64,000 nt of DNA from Actinomarinicola tropica. GTDB taxonomy: Bacteria; Actinomycetota; Acidimicrobiia; Acidimicrobiales; SKKL01. Below the pieces are notes generated by a model. The model was given only the letters and a program-made list of their open reading frames with translations, searched no databases and had not been told where the DNA came from. Positions 16,210 through 25,127 of this stretch are shown here, piece by piece; the first letter of the stretch is position 1; every line of letters starts with the position of its first letter. The stretch covers positions 2,817,001 to 2,881,000 of the forward strand of contig NZ_CP045851.1 in NCBI RefSeq assembly GCF_009650215.1. Reading direction: 5' to 3'. The position numbers and the translations under genes were made by a program.

Positions 16210-17081
16210 CGGTCGACTCCGCCGACGAGCCCGTGGCCGGCGTCGAATCCGGTCCCACGCAGGAGGAGGGCCGCGTCGAGCACGCGTCGCGCCTGCGCTG
16301 CTGGCGGGAGGTCGTCTACATCGCGGTCTTCTACGCCATCTACACCTACATCCGGAACCAGTTCGGGTCGGCCTCGGTCGACAGCTCCGTCGCCCACGAC
16401 AACGCCCTCACCGTCATCCGCATCGAGGAGGCGCTCGGGCTGTTCCACGAGGAGACGATCCAGGAGCTGTTCCTCGACTGGCGCCCGTTCATCCAGTTCT
16501 GGAACGTCTTCTACGGCACGTTCCACTTCGCGGTCACCATCGGCGTGCTCGTCTGGCTGTTCTTCCGGTGGCGCGACCAGTACCCGGCCTGGCGCAACAC
16601 CCTGGCCTTCACGACCGGCCTCGCCCTGCTCGGGTTCACGCTGTTCCCGCTGATGCCACCCCGGCTCCTGTCGGCCGACGACGAGTTCGGGGCCGGGCAC
16701 AACAACCCGTACTTCATCGACGACTACGGCTTCGTCGACACCCTCGCCGAGTACGGAGGGCTCTGGTCGTTCAACGAGGGCGCCATGGCGAAGGTCTCCA
16801 ACCAGTACGCGGCGATGCCGAGCCTCCACTTCGCCTGGGCCACCTGGTGCGCGCTCGCCATCGCCGGACGGACCCGGCAGTGGTGGGCCAAGGTCCTGGC
16901 CGGTGCGTACCCACCGGCGACGCTGTTCGCCATCGTCGTCACGGGCAACCACTTCTGGCTCGACGCCGTCGGCGGGGCGATCGTGCTCGCGGTGGGATGG
17001 ATGCTCGGCTCGCGCCTCGCGGCGTGGAACGACCGCCGCCTGGCCGCTGTGTCCCACGGAGCCGAGGGCGGTACCGTTTGA
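16206..17081 (+). CDS. PAP2-superfamily membrane protein (PAP2_3/Aur1-like)
   Basis: A 291-residue polytopic membrane protein with the PAP2_3 pattern: PPRLL in the second loop, AMPSLHFAWATWCALAIAG and GNHFWLDAVGGAIVLAVG, which supply the two catalytic histidines. Relatives include inositol-phosphorylceramide synthase-like and lipid phosphate phosphatases. In actinobacteria these may transfer or remove phosphoinositol or polyprenyl phosphates. The start is fixed by the ATGA overlap with the flippase-like gene. Confidence 0.8.
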   Translation: MTVDSADEPVAGVESGPTQEEGRVEHASRLRCWREVVYIAVFYAIYTYIRNQFGSASVDSSVAHDNALTVIRIEEALGLFHEETIQELFLDWRPFIQFWNVFYGTFHFAVTIGVLVWLFFRWRDQYPAWRNTLAFTTGLALLGFTLFPLMPPRLLSADDEFGAGHNNPYFIDDYGFVDTLAEYGGLWSFNEGAMAKVSNQYAAMPSLHFAWATWCALAIAGRTRQWWAKVLAGAYPPATLFAIVVTGNHFWLDAVGGAIVLAVGWMLGSRLAAWNDRRLAAVSHGAEGGTV

Positions 17082-17092
17082 CGCTGGCGTCA
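17072..17092 (+). promoter_or_regulatory. dxs promoter with palindrome at +1
   Basis: TACCGT (17072-17077) is a -10-like hexamer at the end of the PAP2 gene. TGACGC-TG-GCGTCA (17079-17092) immediately follows, a perfect 6-bp inverted repeat at the likely transcription start. It could be an operator for dxs. Confidence 0.4.
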
Positions 17093-17124
17093 GCGCAGCC
17101 GTCGACGGAAGGACCCGGAGCCGC

Positions 17125-18969
17125 ATGCTCCTCGAACGCATCAACTCCCCCGAGGACCTCCGGTCGCTCACCCACGCCGAGCTGGACGACCTCGCCACCG
17201 AGATCCGGGAGTTCATCGTCGACGCCGTGAACGCCTGCGGCAGCGGGCACCTCGGCTCCAACCTCGGGGCCGTCGAGCTCACCATCGCCCTGCACCGGGT
17301 GTTCGAGTCGCCCCGCGACATCCTGCTCTGGGACACCGGCCACCAGGCGTACGTGCACAAGATCCTCACCGGTCGCCGCGACAGCTTCACCACGCTCCGC
17401 CAGGAGGGCGGCCTGTCGGGCTACCCGAGCCGGTCCGAGTCGCCCCACGACTGGATCGAGAACAGCCACGCCTCCACCGTCCTCAGCTACGCCCACGGCC
17501 TGGCCACGGCCCAGCAGAGCGAGCACGGTGACGGCCGGCGGGTCGTCGCGGTCATCGGCGACGGCTCTATGACCGGCGGCATGGCCTACGAGGGCCTCAA
17601 CAACCTCGGCCACAGCGGCCGCGACTGCATCATCGTCCTCAACGACAACGGGCGGTCCTACGCCCCGACCGTGTCGCGCCTCGGCGAGTCGCTCAACAAG
17701 GTGCGGTCCAACCCCACCTACGTCCGCGAGACCACCCGCATGGAGCGCTTCCTGCGTCGGGTCCCGCTCGTCGGCCGGTTCCTCAACCGGGGGTTCAACG
17801 CCACCCGCACGGCGGCGCGCGAGTTCTGGACCGAGCCGGTCACGTTCTTCGAGCAGCTGGGGCTCTTCTACAGCGGGCCGTTCGACGGCCACGACGTCCG
17901 CGAGCTCGAGCGGGCCTTCCGCAACGCCTCGGAGATCGGCGGCCCCCAGGTGGTGCACGTCGTCACCCAGAAGGGCCGGGGCTACGCGCCGGCCGAGAAC
18001 GACTCGGTCAAGCACCTCCACGACGTCGGCGGCGTGAAGCCGGGCAGCTACACCGCGGCCTTCACCGAGGCCCTCATCAAGGCCGGCGAGAACCACCCCG
18101 AGCTGGTGGCGATCACCGCCGCGATGCCCGACTCCACCGGCCTGCTCCCCTTCGCCGAGCGCTTCCCCGACCGCATGATCGACGTCGGCATCGCCGAGCA
18201 GCACGCGGTCACGTCGGCGGCGGGCATGGCGATGGGTGGGTTGCTCCCGGTGTTCGCCGTCTACTCGACGTTCCTCACCCGGGCGATCGACCAGGTCAAC
18301 CTCGACGTGGCCCTCCACGGCCAGAAGGTGATCTTCTGCCTCGACCGCGCCGGCATCACCGGCGACGACGGCGCCTCGCACCACGGCGTGCTCGACATGG
18401 TCCTGCTGTCCAAGGTGCCGGGCATGACCGTCCTCGCGCCGTCGTCGTACCAGGAGCTGCAGGCCATGCTCCACGACGCCGTCGAGCTGGCCGACGGTCC
18501 GGTCGCCATCCGCTGGCCGAAGACCGCGGCGCGCAACGTCCACGCCGACGAGGTCGGCGTGGGCTTCCGGGCCCGCCGCTGGCGCGAGGGCGACGACGTC
18601 TGCATCCTCGCCGTCGGGAAGATGCTCGAAGCTGCTCTGGCCGCCGCCGACGAGCTGGCCGCCGAGGGGCGCTCGGTCACCGTGTGGGACGCCCGTGCCG
18701 TCACGCCGGTCGACCTGGACATGATCGCCGACGCCGCTCGGCACCGGCTCGTCCTCACCGTCGAGGACGGCTACCGCGACGGCGGGGCGGGCGCGCTGTT
18801 CGCCGAGCACGTCGCCGCCCACGTCGACGAGGCGGACGTGCCGATGCCGTCGGTGTCGGTCCTCGGCGTGCCCACCCGGTTCATCGCCCAGGCCAAGCCC
18901 GATGCGATCCTGGCCGAGCTCGGCCTCGACGCCACGGGCATCGCCGCCGAGGTGCGCCGCCGCAGCTGA
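17125..18969 (+). CDS. dxs: 1-deoxy-D-xylulose-5-phosphate synthase
   Basis: First enzyme of the MEP isoprenoid pathway: it condenses pyruvate and glyceraldehyde 3-phosphate using thiamine diphosphate. The 614-residue protein has the N-terminal HLGSNLGAVELTIALHRVF, the ThDP motif VIGDGSMTGGMAYEGLNN, then FIAEQH-type GIAEQHAVTSAAGMA and the C-terminal transketolase domain. Length is normal. Start set by GGAG four bases before ATG. It follows the PAP2 gene by 43 bp, and the grouping with flippase-like and PAP2 proteins hints at polyprenyl-phosphate use. Confidence 0.95.
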   Translation: MLLERINSPEDLRSLTHAELDDLATEIREFIVDAVNACGSGHLGSNLGAVELTIALHRVFESPRDILLWDTGHQAYVHKILTGRRDSFTTLRQEGGLSGYPSRSESPHDWIENSHASTVLSYAHGLATAQQSEHGDGRRVVAVIGDGSMTGGMAYEGLNNLGHSGRDCIIVLNDNGRSYAPTVSRLGESLNKVRSNPTYVRETTRMERFLRRVPLVGRFLNRGFNATRTAAREFWTEPVTFFEQLGLFYSGPFDGHDVRELERAFRNASEIGGPQVVHVVTQKGRGYAPAENDSVKHLHDVGGVKPGSYTAAFTEALIKAGENHPELVAITAAMPDSTGLLPFAERFPDRMIDVGIAEQHAVTSAAGMAMGGLLPVFAVYSTFLTRAIDQVNLDVALHGQKVIFCLDRAGITGDDGASHHGVLDMVLLSKVPGMTVLAPSSYQELQAMLHDAVELADGPVAIRWPKTAARNVHADEVGVGFRARRWREGDDVCILAVGKMLEAALAAADELAAEGRSVTVWDARAVTPVDLDMIADAARHRLVLTVEDGYRDGGAGALFAEHVAAHVDEADVPMPSVSVLGVPTRFIAQAKPDAILAELGLDATGIAAEVRRRS

Positions 18970-18992
18970 CCGCCGGAGCGGGGCCGGTCCGG

Positions 18993-19628
18993 CTACTCGC
19001 TGTAGTAGGGGTTCTCGCCGGCGTCGTGATCGGTGACGTCGATGATCTCGGTCACCTCGGGGATCGCGGCGCGGATCTGCGTCTCGATGCCCTCACGCAG
19101 CGTCATGGCGCTGACCGCGCAGCCCTGGCAGCCCCCACCCATCGACAGGAACACCTTGGTGTCCTCGACGCCGACGAGGCTGGCGAAGCCGCCGTGTGCA
19201 GCGAGCATCGGGTTGACGGCCTGGTCGAGCAGCTGACGCACCTTGTCGGCGATGTCGCCGTGGAGGTCGAGCTCGACCCCGGCCAGCGGGTCGGGCCGGT
19301 TCGGGTTGCGGATGACCAGCCCGCCCTGGTTGGCGTTCGCCGGCAGGTCGAGGGTGGCGCCGCGCAGCTTGTCGACGCTGTCGGCGGGGACGATGACGGG
19401 CAGCCCGTCGGTGGTGACCACCGAGTCGCCCTCGGCGGCCTCGGTGAGCGCCTCGAAGGCCAGGTCGTAGGCGTACTCCACGCCGCTCGCACCGACGACC
19501 TCGATGCGCAGGCCGAGGGACTCGGGTTCGGGCTCGTTGCCGCGGATCTCGAGCACCTTGGCGCGGGCCTGGTCGGTGACGGTGACGATCGTGTCGGTGG
19601 CGACCGTGGTGTCGGTGTCGGGGGCCAT
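18993..19628 (-). CDS. nfuA: NfuA-type Fe-S cluster carrier
   Basis: A 211-residue protein with an N-terminal A-type-like domain (VTVTDQARAKVLEIRGN, LGLRIEVVGASGVEYAYDLAF) that lacks the A-type cysteines, and a C-terminal NifU domain with GGGCQGCAVSAMTLREGIE. The CX2C binds the cluster passed to client proteins. This is the classic NfuA arrangement. ATG at 19628 lies 7 nt after TAGAGT (19641-19636), another leaderless start. It converges with dxs, whose product pathway includes Fe-S enzymes (IspG, IspH). Confidence 0.88.
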   Translation of the reverse strand: MAPDTDTTVATDTIVTVTDQARAKVLEIRGNEPEPESLGLRIEVVGASGVEYAYDLAFEALTEAAEGDSVVTTDGLPVIVPADSVDKLRGATLDLPANANQGGLVIRNPNRPDPLAGVELDLHGDIADKVRQLLDQAVNPMLAAHGGFASLVGVEDTKVFLSMGGGCQGCAVSAMTLREGIETQIRAAIPEVTEIIDVTDHDAGENPYYSE

Positions 19629-19635
19629 GTGGCGG

Positions 19636-19679
19636 ACTCTACAGGGGGTCCCCCACCGCTCCACCGACGGGCATACGAT
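19636..19679. promoter_or_regulatory. Divergent leaderless promoters of nfuA and the enoyl-CoA hydratase gene
   Basis: ACTCTA (19636-19641) is TAGAGT on the minus strand, 7 nt before the nfuA ATG. TACGAT (19674-19679) lies 7 nt before the hydratase ATG at 19687. The two promoters share a 58-bp intergenic region. Confidence 0.5.
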
Positions 19680-19686
19680 CGCCCCC

Positions 19687-20520
19687 ATGACCGACGCGCC
19701 GAGCGAGACCACGTCGTCCACCGCCGAGGACGAGGTCCTCTACGCCGTCGACGACCACGTCGCCACCATCACCCTCAACCGGCCCCACCGGATGAACGCC
19801 ATCTCGGGCCGGATGCTCACCCAGCTCGCCGAGCGCCTGGCCGAGGCCGATCGGGACCGGCAGGTGCGCGCGATCGTGCTCACCGGCGCCGGCCGGGCGT
19901 TCTGCGCCGGGCTCGACATCAAGGACGCGGTCGCGGGCACCGGCATCGGCGGTCAGGGCGGGTCCTCGGGGAGCGGCACGCACCTCTCCACCCGCGACCA
20001 CCCCACCACCGTGATGTTCGAGATGGACACGCCGGTCATCGGTGCGATCAACGGCGCCGCGGCCGGCTTCGGGCTCGACATCGCCCTCGGGTGCGACATC
20101 CGCCTCGTCGCCGAGGACGCCAAGATCGTCACCGGCTTCGCCAAGCGGGGCGTCGTGCCCGAGAGCGGGGGCACCTGGTACATGCCGCGGCTGCTCGGGT
20201 GGGCGAAGGCCGCCGAGATCGGCTTCCTCGGCCGGGACCTCACCGGCGCCGAGGCGGCCGAGATGGGGCTGGCCAACCGGGCCCTGCCCGGCGACGAGCT
20301 GATGGCGACCGCCTACGGGTGGGCCGCGGAGATCGCGGCCAACGCGCCGCTCGCGGTGCAGTCGATGAAGCGCCTCTTCCGCCACGGGCTCACCGAGGAC
20401 TTCCCGAGCCACGTGCACCACGTGCTGCTCCAGACGATGCTGCTGTTCCAGAGCGCCGACTTCCGCGAGGGCATCACGAGCTTCGCCGAGGGGCGGCCCC
20501 CGGAGTTCGAGGGACGCTGA
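19687..20520 (+). CDS. Enoyl-CoA hydratase/isomerase family protein
   Basis: A 277-residue crotonase-fold protein, cytosolic. Oxyanion-hole segments are GAGRAFCAGLDIKDAV and INGAAAGFGLDIALGCDIRL; the first catalytic Glu region reads KRGVVPESGGTWYMPRLLGWAKAAE. The long Gly/Ser-rich insert after DIKDAV is longer than in typical short-chain hydratases. It may act in fatty-acid or xenobiotic acyl-CoA degradation; the substrate is not readable. Leaderless start 7 nt after TACGAT. Confidence 0.85.
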   Translation: MTDAPSETTSSTAEDEVLYAVDDHVATITLNRPHRMNAISGRMLTQLAERLAEADRDRQVRAIVLTGAGRAFCAGLDIKDAVAGTGIGGQGGSSGSGTHLSTRDHPTTVMFEMDTPVIGAINGAAAGFGLDIALGCDIRLVAEDAKIVTGFAKRGVVPESGGTWYMPRLLGWAKAAEIGFLGRDLTGAEAAEMGLANRALPGDELMATAYGWAAEIAANAPLAVQSMKRLFRHGLTEDFPSHVHHVLLQTMLLFQSADFREGITSFAEGRPPEFEGR

Positions 20521-20559
20521 CCTGCCTGCCGTGACGCGCCGCCCGGTCGGGGGCGGCTG

Positions 20560-21987
20560 ATGCTCTTCCCCACCGTCGCGTTCGCGATCTTCTTCGTGGT
20601 CGTCTTCACCGCGAACTGGCTGCTGCGCCCCCACCACACGGCGTGGCGCCTGTTCATGCTCGGGGCGAGCCTCTACTTCTACGCGTACTGGAACGCTCGC
20701 CTCGTCCTCCTCATCGGCGCGTCGATCGTCGTGAACTACCTCTTCGGCCACGCCGTCGCCGCAGCGCGCGGGCCGGACCGGGAGAAGACCCCCGCGTCGC
20801 GGGCCCTCGTCGCCGCCTCGGTCGCCGTCAACCTCGGGATCCTCGGGTTCTTCAAGTACTACGGGTTCTTCGTCACCTCGCTCATCGCGCTGGGCGAGGA
20901 CGTCGGCGTCGACCTCAACCCGCCGCTCATCGAGGTGATCCTGCCGGTCGGCATCTCGTTCTTCACGTTCCAGGCGATGAGCTACGTCATCGACATCGGG
21001 CGCGGCGACCAGCACGTGATGTCGCTCCTCGACTTCGCCCTGTACCTGTCGTTCTTCCCCCAGCTCGTCGCCGGACCCATCGTCCGGGCGTCGGAGTTCG
21101 CCCCCCAGATGGCCCACCGACCCGACCCCCGCCACGTGCGGATGCCCGAGGCGTTCCGCCTCATCTTCCAGGGCCTGTTCAAGAAGGTCGTCGTCTCGAG
21201 CTTCCTCGCCACCGAGCTCGTCGACCCGGTGTTCGCCCAGCCCGACGCGTTCTCCGCCCTGGAGAACCTGCTCGCGGTGTACGGCTACGCCATCCAGATC
21301 TACGCCGACTTCTCGGGCTACACGGACATCGCGATCGGCTGCGCGCTGCTGCTCGGCTTCCGGTTCCCGCAGAACTTCGACGCGCCCTACCGCTCGCTGT
21401 CGATCCAGGAGTTCTGGCGCCGCTGGCACATGACCCTGTCCCGCTGGCTGCGCGACTACCTCTACATCCCGCTCGGCGGCAACCGCGGGTCGACCGGCTT
21501 CGTCTACCGGAACCTGTTCCTCACCATGCTCCTCGGCGGGCTGTGGCACGGCGCGGCGTGGACCTTCGTCGTCTGGGGCGCGCTGCACGGGGGCTACCTG
21601 GTGGCCGAGCGGGTGGTGAAGGCCCGCTGGGAGCCTCGCGGCGTGCGGCCCGAGCTCGTGAAGGTGGGCCAGTGGCTGCTCACCTTCCACCTCGTCTGCT
21701 TCGCGTGGATCTTCTTCCGGGCCGAGACGTTCACCGACGCGCTCGACGTCATCGGCCAGATCCTCCTCGGCGGCGGCACCGGCCCGCTCGTCACCGTCCT
21801 CGCGGCGTTCACGATCGCCGCCATGCTCGCCTCGCAGTTCGTGCCGACGCGAGCGGTGCGACGGGTCGAGGAGGCGTTCGCGGCGACGCCGCTGGCGCTG
21901 CACGCGGTCGCCCTCGCCGGCGGGCTCCTCGTCGTCGACGCCCTCGGCCCGGAAGGCGTCGCGCCGTTCATCTACTTCCAGTTCTGA
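20560..21987 (+). CDS. MBOAT-family O-acyltransferase (AlgI-like)
   Basis: A 475-residue polytopic membrane acyltransferase. It matches the AlgI/DltB-type pattern: LFPTVAFAIFFVVVF at the start, FFKYYGF, SFFTFQAMSYVIDI, FFPQLVAGPIVR, the conserved SIQEFWRRWHMTLSRWLRDYLYIPLGGN and the catalytic histidine in GLWHGAAWTFVVWGALHGG. Such proteins pass acyl groups across the membrane to polysaccharides. The SGNH protein encoded convergently just downstream is the likely extracellular partner. A weak GGGCGG precedes ATG. Confidence 0.9.
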   Translation: MLFPTVAFAIFFVVVFTANWLLRPHHTAWRLFMLGASLYFYAYWNARLVLLIGASIVVNYLFGHAVAAARGPDREKTPASRALVAASVAVNLGILGFFKYYGFFVTSLIALGEDVGVDLNPPLIEVILPVGISFFTFQAMSYVIDIGRGDQHVMSLLDFALYLSFFPQLVAGPIVRASEFAPQMAHRPDPRHVRMPEAFRLIFQGLFKKVVVSSFLATELVDPVFAQPDAFSALENLLAVYGYAIQIYADFSGYTDIAIGCALLLGFRFPQNFDAPYRSLSIQEFWRRWHMTLSRWLRDYLYIPLGGNRGSTGFVYRNLFLTMLLGGLWHGAAWTFVVWGALHGGYLVAERVVKARWEPRGVRPELVKVGQWLLTFHLVCFAWIFFRAETFTDALDVIGQILLGGGTGPLVTVLAAFTIAAMLASQFVPTRAVRRVEEAFAATPLALHAVALAGGLLVVDALGPEGVAPFIYFQF

Positions 21988-22004
21988 GCAGGTCCTGGCC
22001 GGCC

Positions 22005-23063
22005 TCAGTCGAGGTCGGCGTCGGCCTCGACGACGTCGAGGACCGTGCGGGCGAGCAGGTCGCCGCCGGCACGCGACAGGTGGATGCCGTCGCCCTGGCG
22101 GAGGTCCTGGACCGTGCCGTCGACGCCAGGGAGGAACGCCTCGTAGGCACCGCCGTCGTTGGCGAACAGGTCGTAGCTGTCGACGAACCGCACCCACGGC
22201 CGCAGCTCCGCCTCGGAGCGGAAGATCTCGTTGAGCTGGGCCATGCGGTCGGAGAAGCCGGGGTCGCGCATGATCGGCTGACCGACCCAGTACACGACCC
22301 GACCCTCGGACCGCAGCAGGTCCATGGTGCCGGCGACACGACGCCGGTACTCCTCCTGCCACGGCGGGCTCAGCCGCTCGTACACCTGGCCGTCGACCTC
22401 CATGCCCTGGGCGTCGTTGGCTCCGAACATGATGACGACCGCCTCGGGGTCGAGCCGCTCCATCTCGGCGTCGAGGTGGGCGGGCCAGTTGAAGTAGTCG
22501 GGCCGGGTCAGGCCGGTGGAGATGCGGTAGTCGAGGGTGCTCTCCATCACGCCGGTCGCGTCGGTCATCGCCACGAGCGACTGGCCGAACACCTGCGACA
22601 TCGAGTCGCCACCGACCCAGACCCGCAACGGCTCCTCGGCGGTGGGCGTGCGCAGCTCCGGCTCGGGCGGCGCCGTCGTGGTCGTGGTGGCCGGCGCCTC
22701 GCCGTCGGGATCACCGGAGGGCGTCGTCGTCGTGCTGCTCGGCGAGGCGACCTCGACGTCCGGGGGAGGGAACTCGAAGTCCTCGTCGGCGTCGCCATCG
22801 CCCCGTCCCAGGGCCGAGTCGACGGCGTCGCGGACGACGTTGATGCGGGTCAGCTCGCTGAGGTCCTGGACGGGCTCCCAGACCGCGAGCGAGACGTCGC
22901 GGGGCCAGCCGAACGGCTTGCGCTCGGCCTGCTCGACGAGGCTGTCGGCGTTGACCAGGGCAGCGAGCACGAAGCCGACGAGGATGACGGCGAGCACGCG
23001 GCCGGCCGGCACCGTGGCGCCGCGATGGCCGCCCTCGTCCCCGCTCCGTTCCTCTCCGGACAT
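22005..23063 (-). CDS. Membrane-anchored SGNH/GDSL hydrolase-like protein (DUF459-like)
   Basis: A 352-residue protein with one N-terminal membrane segment (VLAVILVGFVLAALVNA), a Thr/Pro-rich linker containing two TTTT-type runs, and a C-terminal SGNH domain. Block I is VWVGGDSMSQVFG (Ser), block III FGANDAQG, and block V DGIHLSRAG (Asp and His). This resembles AlgJ/PatB-like or DUF459 O-acetylation partners of MBOAT proteins. ATG is 7 nt after TAGCCT (23076-23071). It is convergent with the MBOAT gene. Confidence 0.83.
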   Translation of the reverse strand: MSGEERSGDEGGHRGATVPAGRVLAVILVGFVLAALVNADSLVEQAERKPFGWPRDVSLAVWEPVQDLSELTRINVVRDAVDSALGRGDGDADEDFEFPPPDVEVASPSSTTTTPSGDPDGEAPATTTTTAPPEPELRTPTAEEPLRVWVGGDSMSQVFGQSLVAMTDATGVMESTLDYRISTGLTRPDYFNWPAHLDAEMERLDPEAVVIMFGANDAQGMEVDGQVYERLSPPWQEEYRRRVAGTMDLLRSEGRVVYWVGQPIMRDPGFSDRMAQLNEIFRSEAELRPWVRFVDSYDLFANDGGAYEAFLPGVDGTVQDLRQGDGIHLSRAGGDLLARTVLDVVEADADLD

Positions 23064-23114
23064 CGACGCCAGGCTACCGGCGCCCGGCCCTGGCGCAGGG
23101 GCGCCGGGGCGAGG

Positions 23115-23687
23115 TCAGGCGGTGCGGCCCATGAACGCCAGGAGCCGCGTCTGGGCGTCGGCGTCGTCGTCGACCTCGACCCGGGGGCCGTAGTGCCCGC
23201 TGCGGCGCATGGCCTCGTCGACCTCCGGCGGCAGGGCCTCGACGGCGGCGACCTGACGGCGGACCTCGTCGGGATCGAGGCGCTCGTCGAGCCCGGTCGC
23301 GCGCGCCAGGTCCCACGTGTGGACGAGCACGTCGGGCGTGCACGTCATGTCGACGGCCGCCTCGAGCGACATCCGGCCGGGAGGACCGCAGTCGGCGACC
23401 CGCGCCGCCACCTCCGGGTCGTCGAGGGCCCGCTGGACGGCGTCGCGCACGACCGCCCACGCCGCCGCCGGGTCGTCCTCGACCGAGGGGATCGGCCCGG
23501 TCTCGACGTCGAAGGTCCCGAGGAGGAACCCGGGACCCGGCAGCCAGTCGACGAGGTGGCGGACGACGTCGCGACCCGTCCAACCCTCGCAGGGGGCGGG
23601 TCGCTCCCACGCACCGTCGGGGACGGCCTCGACCGTCGCCGTGAACCCTCGTGCCACCCGCTCGAACCGCTCGGAGATCTCGCTCAT
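23115..23687 (-). CDS. DinB-fold protein, mycothiol-dependent isomerase-like (TIGR03086 type)
   Basis: A 190-residue protein with the actinobacterial DinB/MDMPI pattern: PCEGWTGRDVVRHLVDW near the N-terminus and VDMTCTPDVLVHTWDLARATGL later, which supply metal-binding histidines. These proteins are thiol-linked (mycothiol) transferases or isomerases of unknown substrate. The start is uncertain: 23687 gives the usual N-terminus, but an upstream ATG at 23720, 7 nt after the aldehyde dehydrogenase stop, is also in frame. Neither has a clear Shine-Dalgarno sequence. Confidence 0.75.
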   Translation of the reverse strand: MSEISERFERVARGFTATVEAVPDGAWERPAPCEGWTGRDVVRHLVDWLPGPGFLLGTFDVETGPIPSVEDDPAAAWAVVRDAVQRALDDPEVAARVADCGPPGRMSLEAAVDMTCTPDVLVHTWDLARATGLDERLDPDEVRRQVAAVEALPPEVDEAMRRSGHYGPRVEVDDDADAQTRLLAFMGRTA

Positions 23688-23727
23688 GCACGGCTGACGA
23701 GGCGCGGCGGTGGGACTCATCGCACGT

Positions 23728-25107
23728 TCAGAGCGGGCGGTCGATCACCACGAGCCTGCGCTCGGTCATGTCCTCGACCGCGTAGGCCGGCCCCTCGCGT
23801 GTGTTGCCGGAGTCGCGGACCCCGCCGTAGGGCATCTGGTCGGTGCGGAACGTGGGCACCTCGTTGACGACCACCGCGCCGAAGTCCAGGGTGCGGGCGG
23901 CACGGAGGGCGACGTCGAGGTCGGGGGTGAAGATGCCCGCCTGGAGCCCGTAGACCGTGTCGTTGGCTCGGGCCATCGCCTCCTCGAGGTCGGTGTAGGT
24001 GGCCACGCCGACGACGGGCCCGAACACCTCGCGTGCCGACACCTTCATCGCAGGGGTGATGCCCGAGAGCACGGTGGGCCGCAGCACCGCGCCGTCGCGC
24101 GACGCCCCCGTGCACACGGTCGCGCCGGCCTGCGCGGCCTCGTCGACCCAGCCGGCGACGCGCTCCGCCTCGCCCTCGTCGATCAGCGCGCTGACCTGCG
24201 TCGCGTCGTCGGACGGGTCCCCGACGACCAGTGCGTCGACCTCGCGCACGAGCGCGTCGGTCAGCCGGTCCGCCACCTCGGCGTGGGCGTAGATGCGCTG
24301 CACCGAGATGCACGACTGGCCCGCGAAGCCGTTGCCGGCCACGGCGAGCGCCGCAGCCACGGCGTCGACGTCGACGCCCGGCTCCACGATCACCGGCGTG
24401 TTGTTGCCGAGCTCGAGACCCACCTCCTTGCGGGGCACGCGCTCGCGGATCGCCCACCCGACGTCGGGCGAGCCGGTGAACGTGATCATCGCGACGTCGG
24501 GGTGCTCGACGAGCCGGTTCGTGTCGCTGCCCCGGACGGTCAGCACCTGGAGCCAGCCCTCCGGGAGCCCGCACTCCCCGAGGAGCCGGGCCAGCTCGAG
24601 GGCCGTCAGCGGGGTCGCCGTCGCCGGCTTGAGGATGATCGGGCACCCCGCAGCGATGGCGGGCGCCACCTTGTGGGCGACGAGGTTGAGCGGGAAGTTG
24701 AACGGAGAGATGCCGACGACCACCCCTCGCGGCACCCGCATCACCAGGCCGAGCTTCCCCTCGCCCGCGCTGCTGGCGTCCATGGGGACGAGCTCGCCGG
24801 CGACTGTGCGCGCCGCAGCGGCCGAGAAGCGGAACGTGTCGATCGCCCTGGCCACCTCGGTGCGTGCGGTGGAGATCGGCTTGGCCGCCTCGTCGCAGAT
24901 GATCCGGGCGAAGCGGTCCGGGTCGCCCTCGATGGCCGCCGCGGCTCGGTCGAGGACGGCCGCCCGCTCGTGCGCCGGCAGCGCGCCCCGCCGGTGGAGC
25001 TGGGCCGCTCGGTCGACGGCGCGGTCGATGTCGTCGTCACCGTGCCGGGGGACCTCCCCCACCTGCCGGCCGTCGTAGGGGGATGTCACGGAGATCGTCT
25101 CGGTCAT
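23728..25107 (-). CDS. NAD(P)-dependent aldehyde dehydrogenase
   Basis: A 459-residue member of the aldehyde dehydrogenase superfamily. The cofactor region includes SPFNFPLNLVAHKVAPAIAAGCP and FTGSPDVGWAIRERV; the general base Glu lies in LELGNNTPVIV and the catalytic Cys in FAGQSCISVQR. The LGNNTP variant of the usual LGGKSP places it near the phenylacetaldehyde/lactaldehyde or GapN-like branch, but the substrate cannot be fixed. It may form an operon with the downstream DinB-fold gene. Confidence 0.9.
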   Translation of the reverse strand: MTETISVTSPYDGRQVGEVPRHGDDDIDRAVDRAAQLHRRGALPAHERAAVLDRAAAAIEGDPDRFARIICDEAAKPISTARTEVARAIDTFRFSAAAARTVAGELVPMDASSAGEGKLGLVMRVPRGVVVGISPFNFPLNLVAHKVAPAIAAGCPIILKPATATPLTALELARLLGECGLPEGWLQVLTVRGSDTNRLVEHPDVAMITFTGSPDVGWAIRERVPRKEVGLELGNNTPVIVEPGVDVDAVAAALAVAGNGFAGQSCISVQRIYAHAEVADRLTDALVREVDALVVGDPSDDATQVSALIDEGEAERVAGWVDEAAQAGATVCTGASRDGAVLRPTVLSGITPAMKVSAREVFGPVVGVATYTDLEEAMARANDTVYGLQAGIFTPDLDVALRAARTLDFGAVVVNEVPTFRTDQMPYGGVRDSGNTREGPAYAVEDMTERRLVVIDRPL

Positions 25108-25127
25108 GGGGGCCCCTTACCCCGCGA

